Part shown: one piece after another, positions 41,657 through 50,454 of the stretch
Layout of the letters: the number at the start of each line of letters is the position of its first letter
How positions within the stretch are numbered: position 1 is the stretch's first letter
DNA from: Halorubrum rutilum
GTDB taxonomy: Archaea; Halobacteriota; Halobacteria; Halobacteriales; Haloferacaceae
Assembly: GCF_024494565.1 (NCBI RefSeq)
Contig: NZ_JANHDN010000001.1
Location: 62,001-126,000, forward strand
Direction: 5' to 3'
Length of the DNA stretch: 64,000 nucleotides
Notes under the pieces: generated by a model
Database searches by the model: none
Seen by the model: only the letters and a program-made list of their open reading frames with translations
What the model was told of the DNA's origin: nothing
Made by a program: the position numbers and the translations under genes

Positions 41657-42724
41657 ATGACGGACGCCGACTACCTCGACCGGCTGGTCGACGACGACGC
41701 GCTCGGGGCGTACCTGACCGCCGAGTTCGGGCCGGCGGACGCGTTCGCGGTCGAGCGGCACGCCGAGGGGCACTCCAACGAGACGCTGTTCGTCACGTGG
41801 GGCGACCGGGAGCTGGTGGTCAGGCGACCGCCCCCCGGCGAGACGGCCGACACGGCCCACGACGTGCTCCGAGAGCACCGCGTCGTCGACGCGCTCGGCG
41901 ACACCGCGGTCCCGGTCCCCGAGGCCCTGCGGGCCTGCGACGACCACGCGGTCCTCGGCAGCGACTTCTACCTGATGGAGCGCGCCGAGGGCGACGTGCT
42001 CAGGGAGACGGAGCCGGAGCGCTTCGCCGACCCCGCCGCCCGCGAGCGGATCGGGACCGAGCTCGTCGACACCCTCGCCGCGATCCACGCGGTCGACTAC
42101 GAGGCGGTCGGCCTCGGCGAGTTCGGCCGCCCCGCGGGGTACACGGCCCGACAGGTCGAGCGCTGGACCGGCCAGCTCGACTGGGCGTTCGAGACGACCG
42201 AGGTCGTCAGGGAGGTCCCAGACCTGGTCGCCGTCGGCGAGTGGCTCGCCGACAACGTCCCGGACGACCACGCCGAGACGCTCGTCCACGGCGACTTCAA
42301 GCTCGACAACGTGATGTACGGCCCCGGGACGCCGCCGGAAGTCGTCGCCGTCTTCGACTGGGAGCTGTCGACGCTCGGCGACCCGCTCGCCGACCTCGGC
42401 TGGCTGCTGCTGTTCTGGCACGACGAGGGCGACCCGGAGCCGCCGATGCCCGACCTGATGTCGACGTTCACCGCCCGGGAGGGGTACCCGACCCGCGCGG
42501 CGCTGATCGAGCGCTACGAGACCGCGACGGGCCGCGCGTTCGCCCACGAGCGGTTCTATCGGACGCTCGCGGCCTACAAGATGGCGGCGCTCGGCGAGAT
42601 GTTCCTCGCGCGGCACCTGAACGACGACAGCGACGACCCGCTGTACCCGAAGATGGAGACGCAGGTGCCCGCGCTCGCGGCGCGCACCCTGGCGTACGTC
42701 GAGGGCGAGACGGAGCGGCTGTAG
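41657..42724 (+). CDS. ACAD10/11-type acyl-CoA 4-hydroxy kinase (APH fold)
   Basis: This 355-residue protein has an aminoglycoside-phosphotransferase fold: glycine loop EGHSNETLFVTWGDRELVVRRPP with the ATP Lys position replaced by the Arg pair of this family, the catalytic loop LVHGDFKLDNVMYG (Asp about 213), and the metal motif VAVFDWELSTLGDPLADLGWLL. The DWELSTLGDPL signature is that of the kinase domain of human ACAD10/11 and bacterial LvaA, which phosphorylate 4-hydroxyacyl-CoA. It is divergent from the matching dehydrogenase. Antibiotic kinase activity is unlikely. The acyl chain it prefers cannot be read from the sequence. Confidence 0.88.
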   Translation: MTDADYLDRLVDDDALGAYLTAEFGPADAFAVERHAEGHSNETLFVTWGDRELVVRRPPPGETADTAHDVLREHRVVDALGDTAVPVPEALRACDDHAVLGSDFYLMERAEGDVLRETEPERFADPAARERIGTELVDTLAAIHAVDYEAVGLGEFGRPAGYTARQVERWTGQLDWAFETTEVVREVPDLVAVGEWLADNVPDDHAETLVHGDFKLDNVMYGPGTPPEVVAVFDWELSTLGDPLADLGWLLLFWHDEGDPEPPMPDLMSTFTAREGYPTRAALIERYETATGRAFAHERFYRTLAAYKMAALGEMFLARHLNDDSDDPLYPKMETQVPALAARTLAYVEGETERL

Positions 42725-42754
42725 GCCCTCAGCGGGGCCGTCGACGGCGACGAC

Positions 42755-43546
42755 TCACCGCGCCGTCCAGCCGCCGTCGGCCGCGAGCGTCTCGCCGGTG
42801 ACGAAGCTCGCGGCGTCGCTGGCGAGGAAGGCGACCGGGCCCGCCATTTCCATCGGGTCGGCGAACCGATCGAGCGGCGTCCGGTCGAGGATCGACTCCC
42901 GGAGCCGCTCGTTCTCCCGGAGCGTCTCCGTGAGCTCCGTCGCGACGTACCCCGGCGCGACCGCGTTCACCCGAACCTCGGGCGCCCAGTCCAGCGCCGC
43001 GCTCTTCGTGAGCCCGACGAGCCCGTGCTTCGAGGCGACGTACGGGTGCTGTCTCGGCAGGCCGACCTCGCCCGCGACGCTGGCGACGTTGACGACGCTG
43101 CCGCCCGCCGCTCTCAGGTGCGGGCCGGCGGCGCGGAGGGTCCGGAACGCCCCCCGCAGGTTCACGTCGAGCACGTCGTCGACCGCGTCGCTCTCGACCT
43201 CGGCGGGGTCGCCGAGCGCGTCGCCGGGGTTGAACCCCGCGTTGTTGACGAGGACATCGAGCGAGCCGAACGCGTCGACCGCCTCGTCGACGAGCGCCTC
43301 GACGTCGGCGTCGTCGGTCACGTCGGCGGTGACCCCTCGCGCCTCGACGCCGAGCTCGCGGGCCTCGGCGGCGACCGCCTCGACCTCCGCCGCGGTCCGC
43401 GCCGAGGGGACGACCGTCGCCCCCGCGGCGGCCAGCCCGAGCGCGATCGCCTTCCCGATCCCGCGGCCGCCGCCGGTGACGACGGCGACCTCCCCGGAGA
43501 GGTCCGGGAGGGCGTCGTCCGGCGTCGGGGGGGTCTCGCCGCTCAT
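42755..43546 (-). CDS. short-chain dehydrogenase/reductase
   Basis: The 263-residue SDR has the cofactor loop VVTGGGRGIGKAIA (about 24-35), NNAG, the Ser of NVASVAGEVG and the catalytic Tyr-Lys YVASKHG, then the NAVAPGYVATEL block. An Arg after the first strand (PSARTAAEVE) favours NADP. It is the last gene of the LIV operon, overlapping the acyl-CoA ligase by four bases. By analogy with bacterial LvaD it may reduce 4-oxoacyl-CoA to 4-hydroxyacyl-CoA, or act as a 3-hydroxyacyl-CoA dehydrogenase; this is inference. Confidence 0.92.
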   Translation of the reverse strand: MSGETPPTPDDALPDLSGEVAVVTGGGRGIGKAIALGLAAAGATVVPSARTAAEVEAVAAEARELGVEARGVTADVTDDADVEALVDEAVDAFGSLDVLVNNAGFNPGDALGDPAEVESDAVDDVLDVNLRGAFRTLRAAGPHLRAAGGSVVNVASVAGEVGLPRQHPYVASKHGLVGLTKSAALDWAPEVRVNAVAPGYVATELTETLRENERLRESILDRTPLDRFADPMEMAGPVAFLASDAASFVTGETLAADGGWTAR

Positions 43547-45192
43547 TCCTCGCCCCCCGCCCCGGGCGCGTACGGGAGGTCCGGGTCGTCGACGGCCTCC
43601 CGGAGCGTCTTCTTGTCGAACTTCCCGGTCGCGGTCTTCGGGATCTCCTCGCGGAACCGCACGTCGTCCGGGAGCCACCACCGCGGGAACTCGTCGGCGA
43701 GGAACGCGCGCACGGCCTCGACGTCGAGCTCGCGGCCCGCCTTCGGCACGACGAACGCCAGCGGGCGCTCCTGCCAGCGCTCGTGCGAGGCGGCGATCAC
43801 GACCGCCTCGGCGACGTCCTCGTGGGCCATCAGGGCGTTCTCCAGCTCGATGCTGGAGATCCACTCGCCGCCCGACTTGATCACGTCCTTGACGCGGTCG
43901 ACGACCTCGACGTAGCCGTCCTCGTCGACGGTGGCGATGTCGCCGGTGCGGAGCCACCGCGCCCCGCCGTCGTCGGCCTCGGCGAAGTCGGTCTCGTCGG
44001 CCTCCGGGCGGTCGTAGTACTCGCCGACGACGGTGGGCCCCCGGACGAGCAGCTCGCCGAACGCCTCGCCGTCCCACGCGACCGGGTCGCCGTCGTCGTC
44101 GACGACCCGCATCTCCAGCCCGGGCGAGAGCAGCCCCTGTTTCGCCCGCTTGTCGAGCTCCGCCTCGCGGTCGGCGCCGGCCATCGCCGACGTCGGCCGG
44201 GAGACCGACCCGATGCTCATCGTCTCGGTCATCCCCCACGCGTGTTCGATCGTCACGTCGTGTTCGTCCTCGTACCGGCGCATAACTTCCCGGGGCGCCG
44301 CGCTGCCGCCGACGACGATCCGCTCCAACGAGGAGAGGTCGCCGCCGTGCTCGTCGAGGTGGTCCAGGACGTCGATCCACACCGTGGGGACGCCCGCGGT
44401 GAGCGTCACGTCCTCGGCCTCGATCAGCTCGACGAGGTCCGCCGGGTCCGGCGACGGACCCGGGTACACCTGCTTCGCGCCGGCCATCGTGACGGCGTAC
44501 GGGAACTCCCACGAGTTCACGTGGAACATCGGGACGACGGGCATCACCACGTCGTCCTCGGCGATGTCGAGCGCGGCGGGCGTCATCACCATCATCGCGT
44601 GGGCGTAGATCATCTTGTGGGTGTACTCGACGCCCTTCGGCTTCCCCGTCGTCCCGGAGGTGTAACACATCCCGGCCGGGTCGTCCTCCGAGAGCGGCGG
44701 CCACGACGCCACCGGGTCGGCGTCGGCGATCAGCTCCTCGAACGCCGACAGCGGTATCTCCGACGCCGTCTCCGGGACCGAGTCGCCCATCACGACGACC
44801 TCGCGGACGCCGTCGATCCGGTCCCACAGCCGGTCGAGCGTCGCGACGGCGTCCTCGTCGACGATCAGCACGTCGTCCGCGGCGTCGTTGACGATGTACT
44901 CGACGTGGTCGTCCTGTAGGAGGAGGTTCACCGTGTGCAGCTGCGCGCCCGAGAGGGGGACCGCGTAGTACGCCTCGAAGTGCCGGTGCGTGTTCCAGCC
45001 GAGCGTCCCGACGCGGTCGCCGGGCTCGACGCCGAGGTCCGCGAGGGCGCCAGCCAGCCGCCGGACGCGGTCCCCGAAGTCGGCGTACGTGTACCGGTCG
45101 ACCCCCTCGCGAGTGCGCGAGACGACCTCCGTCTCCGGGAACAGCCGGGTCGCCCGCCAGAAGAACGGGCGGAGGGTGAGCTCCTCAGGCAT
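43543..45192 (-). CDS. medium/long-chain acyl-CoA ligase
   Basis: This 549-residue AMP-forming ligase activates a carboxylic acid with ATP and CoA. The motifs are A3 CYTSGTTGKPKGVEYTHK, A5 HAWGMTETMS, A7 WLRTGDIATVDEDGYVEVVDR and A10 PKTATGKFDKKTLRE with the adenylation Lys. MPEELTLRPFFWRATRLFPETEVVSR matches the fatty-acyl-CoA synthetase group common in haloarchaea. It overlaps livF by eight bases and the SDR by four, so import and activation of the substrate are in one transcript. Confidence 0.94.
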   Translation of the reverse strand: MPEELTLRPFFWRATRLFPETEVVSRTREGVDRYTYADFGDRVRRLAGALADLGVEPGDRVGTLGWNTHRHFEAYYAVPLSGAQLHTVNLLLQDDHVEYIVNDAADDVLIVDEDAVATLDRLWDRIDGVREVVVMGDSVPETASEIPLSAFEELIADADPVASWPPLSEDDPAGMCYTSGTTGKPKGVEYTHKMIYAHAMMVMTPAALDIAEDDVVMPVVPMFHVNSWEFPYAVTMAGAKQVYPGPSPDPADLVELIEAEDVTLTAGVPTVWIDVLDHLDEHGGDLSSLERIVVGGSAAPREVMRRYEDEHDVTIEHAWGMTETMSIGSVSRPTSAMAGADREAELDKRAKQGLLSPGLEMRVVDDDGDPVAWDGEAFGELLVRGPTVVGEYYDRPEADETDFAEADDGGARWLRTGDIATVDEDGYVEVVDRVKDVIKSGGEWISSIELENALMAHEDVAEAVVIAASHERWQERPLAFVVPKAGRELDVEAVRAFLADEFPRWWLPDDVRFREEIPKTATGKFDKKTLREAVDDPDLPYAPGAGGEE

Positions 45193-45898
45193 CCGCGCTC
45201 CCCACGGAGAGGTACGTTTCGAGGAGGTCGTCGCGGTCGCGGATCTCCTCGACGGTGCCGTCGAAGACGATCTGGCCGGTGTCCATGATGTATCCCCGCT
45301 CGGCGAGGTCGAACGCGAAGTCGACGTTCTGCTCGGTCAGCAGGACGGTGACGTTCTCGTCGACGACCGTCTGGACGATCTCGCGCAGGTCGTCGACGAT
45401 GACCGGGGCGAGCCCCTCGGTCGGCTCGTCGAGGAGCAGCACGTCGGGCGCCTGCACCAGCGCGCGGGCGACCGACACCATCTGCTGTTCGCCGCCGCTG
45501 AGGTTCCGCCCCCTGTTCCCTCGGAGGGAGTCGAGCGCGGGGAACAGCTCGTACATCTCCTCGACCGGCCGCGGGTCGCTCGCGAGGTTGCGCGCGAGCC
45601 GGAGGTTCTCCCGGACCGTCAGGGTGGGGAACACCCGGCGGTCCTCCGGGACGAGCGAGATCCCGAGCGCGTTGATCTCGTCCGGGGACTTCCCGGCGAT
45701 CTCCTCGCCGCGGAACGTGATCGACCCGGACCGCGGCGGCGACGCGCCGACGACGGACCGCATCGTCGTCGTCTTCCCCGCCCCGTTCCGTCCGAGCAGG
45801 GTCACGACCTCGCCCTCGTCGATCGAGAGCGAGACCTCGTGGAGGACGTGGCTGTTCCCGTAGTACGTGTCGATGTCGTCGACGTCGAGTATCGTCAT
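45185..45898 (-). CDS. livF: LIV-type ABC transporter ATP-binding protein
   Basis: This 237-residue ATPase has Walker A LLGRNGAGKTTTMRSV, signature LSGGEQQMVSVARAL, Walker B VLLLDEPTEGLAPV and the H-loop VLLTEQNVDFAFDLAERGYIMDTG. This LivF pattern powers uptake with LivG, LivM and LivH. It overlaps livG by four bases upstream and the ligase by eight bases downstream. In haloarchaea this family transports branched amino acids or organic acids; the coupling with acyl-CoA ligase favours a carboxylic acid here. Confidence 0.95.
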   Translation of the reverse strand: MTILDVDDIDTYYGNSHVLHEVSLSIDEGEVVTLLGRNGAGKTTTMRSVVGASPPRSGSITFRGEEIAGKSPDEINALGISLVPEDRRVFPTLTVRENLRLARNLASDPRPVEEMYELFPALDSLRGNRGRNLSGGEQQMVSVARALVQAPDVLLLDEPTEGLAPVIVDDLREIVQTVVDENVTVLLTEQNVDFAFDLAERGYIMDTGQIVFDGTVEEIRDRDDLLETYLSVGSADA

Positions 45899-46680
45899 AC
45901 GCTATCACTCCCCAGGTACGCCTCCGTCACCCGCTCGTCCGTCAGCACGTCCTCCGGCGTCCCGTCGGCGAGGATCGCGCCCTCGGCGAGGACGACGATC
46001 CGGTCGGAGATGTCGGTGACGACGTCCATGTTGTGTTCGGTCACGACGAACGTGGCGTCCAGGTCGGCGTCGAGCTCGCGGATCAGCGAGACGATCTCGG
46101 TGACCTCCGTCGGGTTCATCCCCGCGGTCGGCTCGTCCATCAGGAACACGTTCGGCTCGATGGCGAGCGCCAGAGCGATCTCGACGGTCCGCTTCTCGCC
46201 GTGGCTCAGGGTGTCACACGACGTGTCCGCGATCCCGGTGAGCCCCGTCAGCTCCAGCAGCTCCTCGATGTCCGCCTCGACCGCCTCGTCCCCGGTCGCC
46301 CGCGACCGGAAGTCGAGGCGCGTCTTCTCGTGGCTGATCCGGGCGACCCGGACGTTCTCGCGCACGGTGAGCCCCTCGAAGATATTCGTGATCTGGTAGG
46401 AACGCGAGAGCCCGGCCTGCGCGACCTCGTGCGGCTCGGCGTCGGTGACGTCGCGGAGGCCGTCGTCGCCCGCCGCGGCGTCGCCGCTCCGTAGCCAGAC
46501 CGAGCCCGCGGTCGGCCGGAGCACGCCCGTCAGCAGGTTGTAGAACGTGGTCTTGCCGGCCCCGTTCGGGCCGATGATGCTGGTGATATCGCCGTCGTCG
46601 ATCTCGATCGACACGTCGTCGACGGCGGTCAGTTCGCCGAACTGCTTGCGGAGGTCTTCGGTCTTGAGAACGGTCGTCAC
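45895..46680 (-). CDS. livG: LIV-type ABC transporter ATP-binding protein
   Basis: The 261-residue ATPase has Walker A IIGPNGAGKTTFYNLL, signature LSHGEKRTVEIALAL (H for G in the signature), Walker B VFLMDEPTAGMNPTE and the H-loop VTEHNMDVVTD. LivG proteins have the YQITNIFEGLTVRENV switch region seen here. A Gly/Asp insert (WLRSGDAAAGDDGL) is haloarchaeal. It overlaps livM and livF by four bases each. Confidence 0.95.
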   Translation of the reverse strand: MTTVLKTEDLRKQFGELTAVDDVSIEIDDGDITSIIGPNGAGKTTFYNLLTGVLRPTAGSVWLRSGDAAAGDDGLRDVTDAEPHEVAQAGLSRSYQITNIFEGLTVRENVRVARISHEKTRLDFRSRATGDEAVEADIEELLELTGLTGIADTSCDTLSHGEKRTVEIALALAIEPNVFLMDEPTAGMNPTEVTEIVSLIRELDADLDATFVVTEHNMDVVTDISDRIVVLAEGAILADGTPEDVLTDERVTEAYLGSDSV

Positions 46681-47999
46681 GAGTCGTCACCTCGGTGGGG
46701 CCGCGAGTCGTCGCGCGGTGCGCCTGCGGCGGATCCGCCGTCGGCGGTCGCGTCGTCAGTTGCGCGACCGCCGTCGATGGTCGCGTCGTCGGCTGCGCGA
46801 CCACCGTCGATGATCGCGTCGTCGGCTGCGCGACCGCCGTCGATGATCGCGTCGTCGGCTGCGCGACCGCCATCGGTCGCGGCGCCGTCGCCCGCGTCGG
46901 TCGCCTCGGAGCCGCCGGAGTCACCGGAGTCGCCGCCGCCGGCGTCCCCGTCCCCGAGCAGCCGATCGCGAAGCAGCAGGAGCCCGCCGACGGCCCCCTG
47001 CTTGAAGAACAGCACGACGGCGATGAGCAGCGCGCCGAAGAACAGCTCCCAGTACGCTTCGAGCGTCGGGAAGCGGCTGATCGCCCAGCGGATGTACAGG
47101 AAGACGAACGCGCCCACGATCGGTCCGGAGAAGTAGGTCGCGCCGCCGATCACGGTCGCGATGACGGCGATCGCGCTCGTCGACCAGTGCGTCAGCCCCG
47201 GGGACGCGACGCTCGCGAGCCCCGCGCGCAACACGCCGGCGATCCCGACGACCGTCGCCGAGACGATGAACGTCATCCAGCGGTGGTGCCTGACGTCGAT
47301 CCCGAGCGCGGACGCCCGGTCGGGGCTCTCGCGGATCGCCTTACAGACGGTGCCGAACGGGGAGTTGACGACGCGCCACACCCCGTACGTCGTCGCGAGC
47401 ACGGTGACGACCGTGAGCGCGTAGTACACCTGCCGACCGCCGAGCCGGACGCTCGCGGCCCCCAGGTCGACGCTCCCGAGCAGGACGATGACCCCGTCGG
47501 TCCCGTTCGTCAGCCCCGCCGGGTCCTGGATGATCAGCGAGTAGCCGAGCATCCCGAACGCGAGCGTGATCAGCGCGAAGTAGATCTCTTCGAGCCGGAC
47601 GCTGAGCCACCCGACGGGCACCGCCACGGCGACGACGAGCGTCAGCCCGACGACGCCGCCGACGACGAACGTCGCGAGCGGGGCGACCCCGGCGCCGACG
47701 ACGTCGGCGACGACCGGGCTCAGGTCCCGTAACACGATCGCGAGCCCGTAGGCGCCGCCCGCGTAGAACAGGCCGTGTCCGAACGACAGCAGTCCCGTGT
47801 AACCGTACAGCAGGTTGAAGCCGAGCGCGAACAGCGCGACGACGAGGAAGTCGGTGAACAGGTAGACCTGGAACGTCGGCCCGAACGCCAACAGGACCAG
47901 GCCGACCGCGGCGAGCAGGCCGAACCGTTCGCGGGTCCAGCCGTCGGCGACGGCCGCGCCGAACGCGCGGACCCGGCCGCCGGTGTCGGTCGCGCTCAT
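46677..47999 (-). CDS. livM: LIV-type ABC transporter permease, with repeated acidic tail
   Basis: This 440-residue permease has about ten membrane helices (residues about 18-345) with LLYGYTGLLSFGHGLFYAGGAYG and the ICDR-like VCKAIRESPDRASALGIDVRHHRWMTFIVSA loop that docks onto the ATPase. After the last helix (VLFFKQGAVGGLLLLRDRLLG) comes a tail of about 90 residues, unusual for LivM, with four tandem 11-residue units (DGGRAADDAII type) encoded by 33-base repeats (46740-46871). It overlaps livH and livG by four bases. Confidence 0.94.
   Translation of the reverse strand: MSATDTGGRVRAFGAAVADGWTRERFGLLAAVGLVLLAFGPTFQVYLFTDFLVVALFALGFNLLYGYTGLLSFGHGLFYAGGAYGLAIVLRDLSPVVADVVGAGVAPLATFVVGGVVGLTLVVAVAVPVGWLSVRLEEIYFALITLAFGMLGYSLIIQDPAGLTNGTDGVIVLLGSVDLGAASVRLGGRQVYYALTVVTVLATTYGVWRVVNSPFGTVCKAIRESPDRASALGIDVRHHRWMTFIVSATVVGIAGVLRAGLASVASPGLTHWSTSAIAVIATVIGGATYFSGPIVGAFVFLYIRWAISRFPTLEAYWELFFGALLIAVVLFFKQGAVGGLLLLRDRLLGDGDAGGGDSGDSGGSEATDAGDGAATDGGRAADDAIIDGGRAADDAIIDGGRAADDATIDGGRATDDATADGGSAAGAPRDDSRPHRGDDS
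46740..46871 (-). repeat. four 33-base tandem repeats in the livM 3' end
   Basis: Units start at 46740, 46773, 46806 and 46839; the last two are nearly identical and the first two have several changes. In frame they encode 11 residues each (IDGGRAADDAI), so copy-number change keeps the reading frame. The repeats fall only in the cytoplasmic tail. Confidence 0.9.
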
Positions 48000-48889
48000 T
48001 CGCCGATCCCCCCGAACAGCCCCTCCGGGCGGAACAGCAGCACGATCACCATCGCGAGGAAGGGGATCGCGATGCTACCGGCGCTGATGAACTGCGGGCC
48101 GAGGCTCTGCATCATGCCGATGAGCATCGCGCCGACGAACGCCCCGCTCATGGAGCCGAGCCCGCCGATGACGACGACGATGAACGCGTCGATGATCACC
48201 TGGTCGCCGAGCGCCGGACTGGTCGACTGCAGGGGCGAGGAGAGCGCGCCGCCGAGCCCGGCGAGCACGCTCCCGAGGAAGAAGACGCCGGTGTACAGCC
48301 GCGGCACGTCGACGCCGAGCATCGCCGCCATCTCGCGGTCCGAGGAGGTGCCCCTGACCAGCGAGCCGAAGTACGTCCGCGTGATGAACAGCCAGAGGCT
48401 CGCCAACACCGCGACGGCTAGGCCGATGACGACCAGCCGGTACGCGCTGAACGTGCTCCCGCCGAGCGACACGGAGAAGTTGAACACGTCGGGCGGGTCG
48501 ATCGAGTACGACCCCGACCCCCAGACGAACCGGACGGTCTCGTGGATCACGAGCACGAACCCGAACGTGACGATGAGCTGGTCGAGGTCGGCGTCGACCC
48601 GGTCGTAGAGCCGCCGGATCGCCGCGAACTCGATGACGGCGCCGACGACGCCGACCGCGAGAGCGCCGGCGACGGCGGCGAGCCAGAAGTTGTCCACGAC
48701 GTTCGTCACGACGGCGAGCGTGACGTACGCGCCGAGCATGTAGAACCCGCCGTGCGCGAAGTTGAGGACGCCGAGCACGCCGAAGATGAGGCTCAGCCCG
48801 ACCGCGATCAGGAAGAGCCGGCTGCCGAGGCTCAGCCCGATGACGACGTCGGCGACCCCGATCAGTGGAACGAGAGATGGGAGACTCAT
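47996..48889 (-). CDS. livH: LIV-type ABC transporter permease
   Basis: The 297-residue permease has about eight helices and the LivH pattern: VGLSLIFGVLGVLNFAHGGFYMLGAYVTL near residues 32-60, the ATPase-docking loop GTSSDREMAAMLGVDVPRLYTGVF, and the C-terminal VIIDAFIVVVIGGLGSMSGAFVGAMLIG block. It forms the membrane channel with LivM. It is 15 bases from livJ and overlaps livM by four bases. Confidence 0.95.
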   Translation of the reverse strand: MSLPSLVPLIGVADVVIGLSLGSRLFLIAVGLSLIFGVLGVLNFAHGGFYMLGAYVTLAVVTNVVDNFWLAAVAGALAVGVVGAVIEFAAIRRLYDRVDADLDQLIVTFGFVLVIHETVRFVWGSGSYSIDPPDVFNFSVSLGGSTFSAYRLVVIGLAVAVLASLWLFITRTYFGSLVRGTSSDREMAAMLGVDVPRLYTGVFFLGSVLAGLGGALSSPLQSTSPALGDQVIIDAFIVVVIGGLGSMSGAFVGAMLIGMMQSLGPQFISAGSIAIPFLAMVIVLLFRPEGLFGGIGE

Positions 48890-48904
48890 GGAGGCGGCGG
48901 CGGG

Positions 48905-50230
48905 TTAGATTCCCGTCGGGAGGTCGGAGTCGCCGAGCGCCTCCGACAGCACCTCGGGGCCGGCGTCGTACCGGTCCACGGGGTCGAGCACGTTGCTCTC
49001 CCACTCCTCGTCGTACGTGACGGTGCCCCAGACGGACGCGACCGTCGCCTGGTTCGTCTCGCTGAACTCGTAGTCGCCGACCGGGCCCGAGTGCTCCATC
49101 CCGGTGAACTCCTCGACGAGCGCGTCGGCCTCCGTGCTCCCGGCCGACTCGATCGCCTGCTTGTACAGGTGGAGGGCGCGGTAGGCGCCCTCGGCGTTGT
49201 ACGTCGGCAGCGACCCGTACTCCTCGTAGTAGGCCTCGCGGAACGAGTTGTTCGTCTCGGTGTCGGGCACGAACGGGTCGTACCGCGTGGAGGCGTACTC
49301 GCCCTCCGGGAGCGGGCTCCCCTCGCTCGGGTAGTCAGTGCCCATGCCGACGCTGAACAGCGTGTGGTCGATCTGGTCGAACCAGCCCGCGTCCTCGGCC
49401 TGCCCGATGAACGTCGTGAGGTCGGCGCCCCACAGCGGGGTGAGCACCGCGTCGGGGTCCGCGTCGAGGATGGAGCTGATGAAGGGGGTGTAGTCGCTCG
49501 TCGCCAGCGCCGGGAACTGCTCGGCCGTGAACTCGGCCTCCACGCCGAGCCCGTCGCAGAACGCCTGGAAGTAGTCCCACGTCTCGTAGCCGAACGCGTA
49601 GTCGGGGCCGATGGTGGCCCACTCGGTGGCGTCGAGCCCCTCGGCGGTGCGGGCGGCCCCGTAGATGTCCTGCGCGAGGCTGTTGGAGTCGCGGAACACG
49701 TACTCGTTCCCGACCGAGTCCTCGTGTTCCCCCTCCGGCGAGGTGACGAACGGCGTCGCGGCGTGGGTGATCATGAACGGCATCTGGAGCTGCGCCACCT
49801 GCGGCGCCACGGCCTGCGCGACCCCGCTGGAGTCGAGTCCGAACAGCCCGTCGACGTCGTCCTCCTGCACGAGGCTCCGGATCTGCTGGATCGCGGTGTC
49901 CGCGCTCGCCTCCGTGTCGCGGACGACGACCTCGACGTCCCGCCCGTCGATGCCGCCGTTGTCGTTGATCTCCGACTGCGCGAACTCGATCCCCCGCTCC
50001 GCCTCCTCGCCGTACAGCGAGGCGAACCCGGAGAGGATGTACGTGGCCCCGAGCGTCACCGGACCGCCGCCTCCGCCACCGCCCGAACAGCCGGCCAGCG
50101 CGACGGTCGCGCCGGCGCCGGCGGCCTGCAGGAACCGTCGTCGATCGACCGACGATCGGGTTTCCGAATCCGTCTCGACATCGCCAGTTCGGTTACTCTT
50201 GTTTCCGACATTCGAATCTGAACTTACCAT
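48905..50230 (-). CDS. livJ: LIV-type substrate-binding lipoprotein (Tat)
   Basis: This 441-residue protein has a Tat signal with SVDRRRFLQAAGAGATVALAGC, a lipobox Cys (about 45) and a Gly linker, so it is a lipid-anchored extracellular protein. The mature part is a periplasmic-binding fold of the Leu/Ile/Val type: VTLGATYILSGFASLYGEEAERGIEFAQSEINDNGGIDGRDVEVVVRDTEASAD then the FGLDSSGVAQAVAPQ hinge. Start at ATG 50230 (MVSSDSN) is chosen because a TATTTATG box lies 31-40 bases before it. It is the first gene of the livJHMGF-ligase-SDR operon. Confidence 0.93.
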   Translation of the reverse strand: MVSSDSNVGNKSNRTGDVETDSETRSSVDRRRFLQAAGAGATVALAGCSGGGGGGGPVTLGATYILSGFASLYGEEAERGIEFAQSEINDNGGIDGRDVEVVVRDTEASADTAIQQIRSLVQEDDVDGLFGLDSSGVAQAVAPQVAQLQMPFMITHAATPFVTSPEGEHEDSVGNEYVFRDSNSLAQDIYGAARTAEGLDATEWATIGPDYAFGYETWDYFQAFCDGLGVEAEFTAEQFPALATSDYTPFISSILDADPDAVLTPLWGADLTTFIGQAEDAGWFDQIDHTLFSVGMGTDYPSEGSPLPEGEYASTRYDPFVPDTETNNSFREAYYEEYGSLPTYNAEGAYRALHLYKQAIESAGSTEADALVEEFTGMEHSGPVGDYEFSETNQATVASVWGTVTYDEEWESNVLDPVDRYDAGPEVLSEALGDSDLPTGI

Positions 50231-50260
50231 TGTTAACGATTGTCCGTGTGTGTCCACTCC

Positions 50261-50270
50261 ACATAAATAT
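50261..50270 (-). promoter_or_regulatory. TATA box of the livJ operon
   Basis: On the minus strand ATATTTATGT lies 31-40 bases before the livJ ATG, giving a predicted transcript start about ten bases before the start codon. No other gap in the operon is long enough for a promoter, so seven genes probably depend on it. Confidence 0.6.
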
Positions 50271-50454
50271 GTAGGTCAGAGACGCCCACTCTCGCCGCCG
50301 GACCCCCGGGAACGGCGGTAATGGCGGACGTCACGCGACGAAGACGTGTCAGTCGAGACGATAGCCTGCGCGCTCGGCCGCGCTTCTCGAAGGGGTCATA
50401 AAAAACGGAACCCGCCCGCGACTCCCCCGCGAGCGTCTCGCCTCGACGGCTCTC

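Noticed and set aside
41657..42724. Aminoglycoside resistance kinase
   Set aside because: The APH fold is present, but the DWELSTLGDPL signature and the neighbours are those of the ACAD10/11 kinase.
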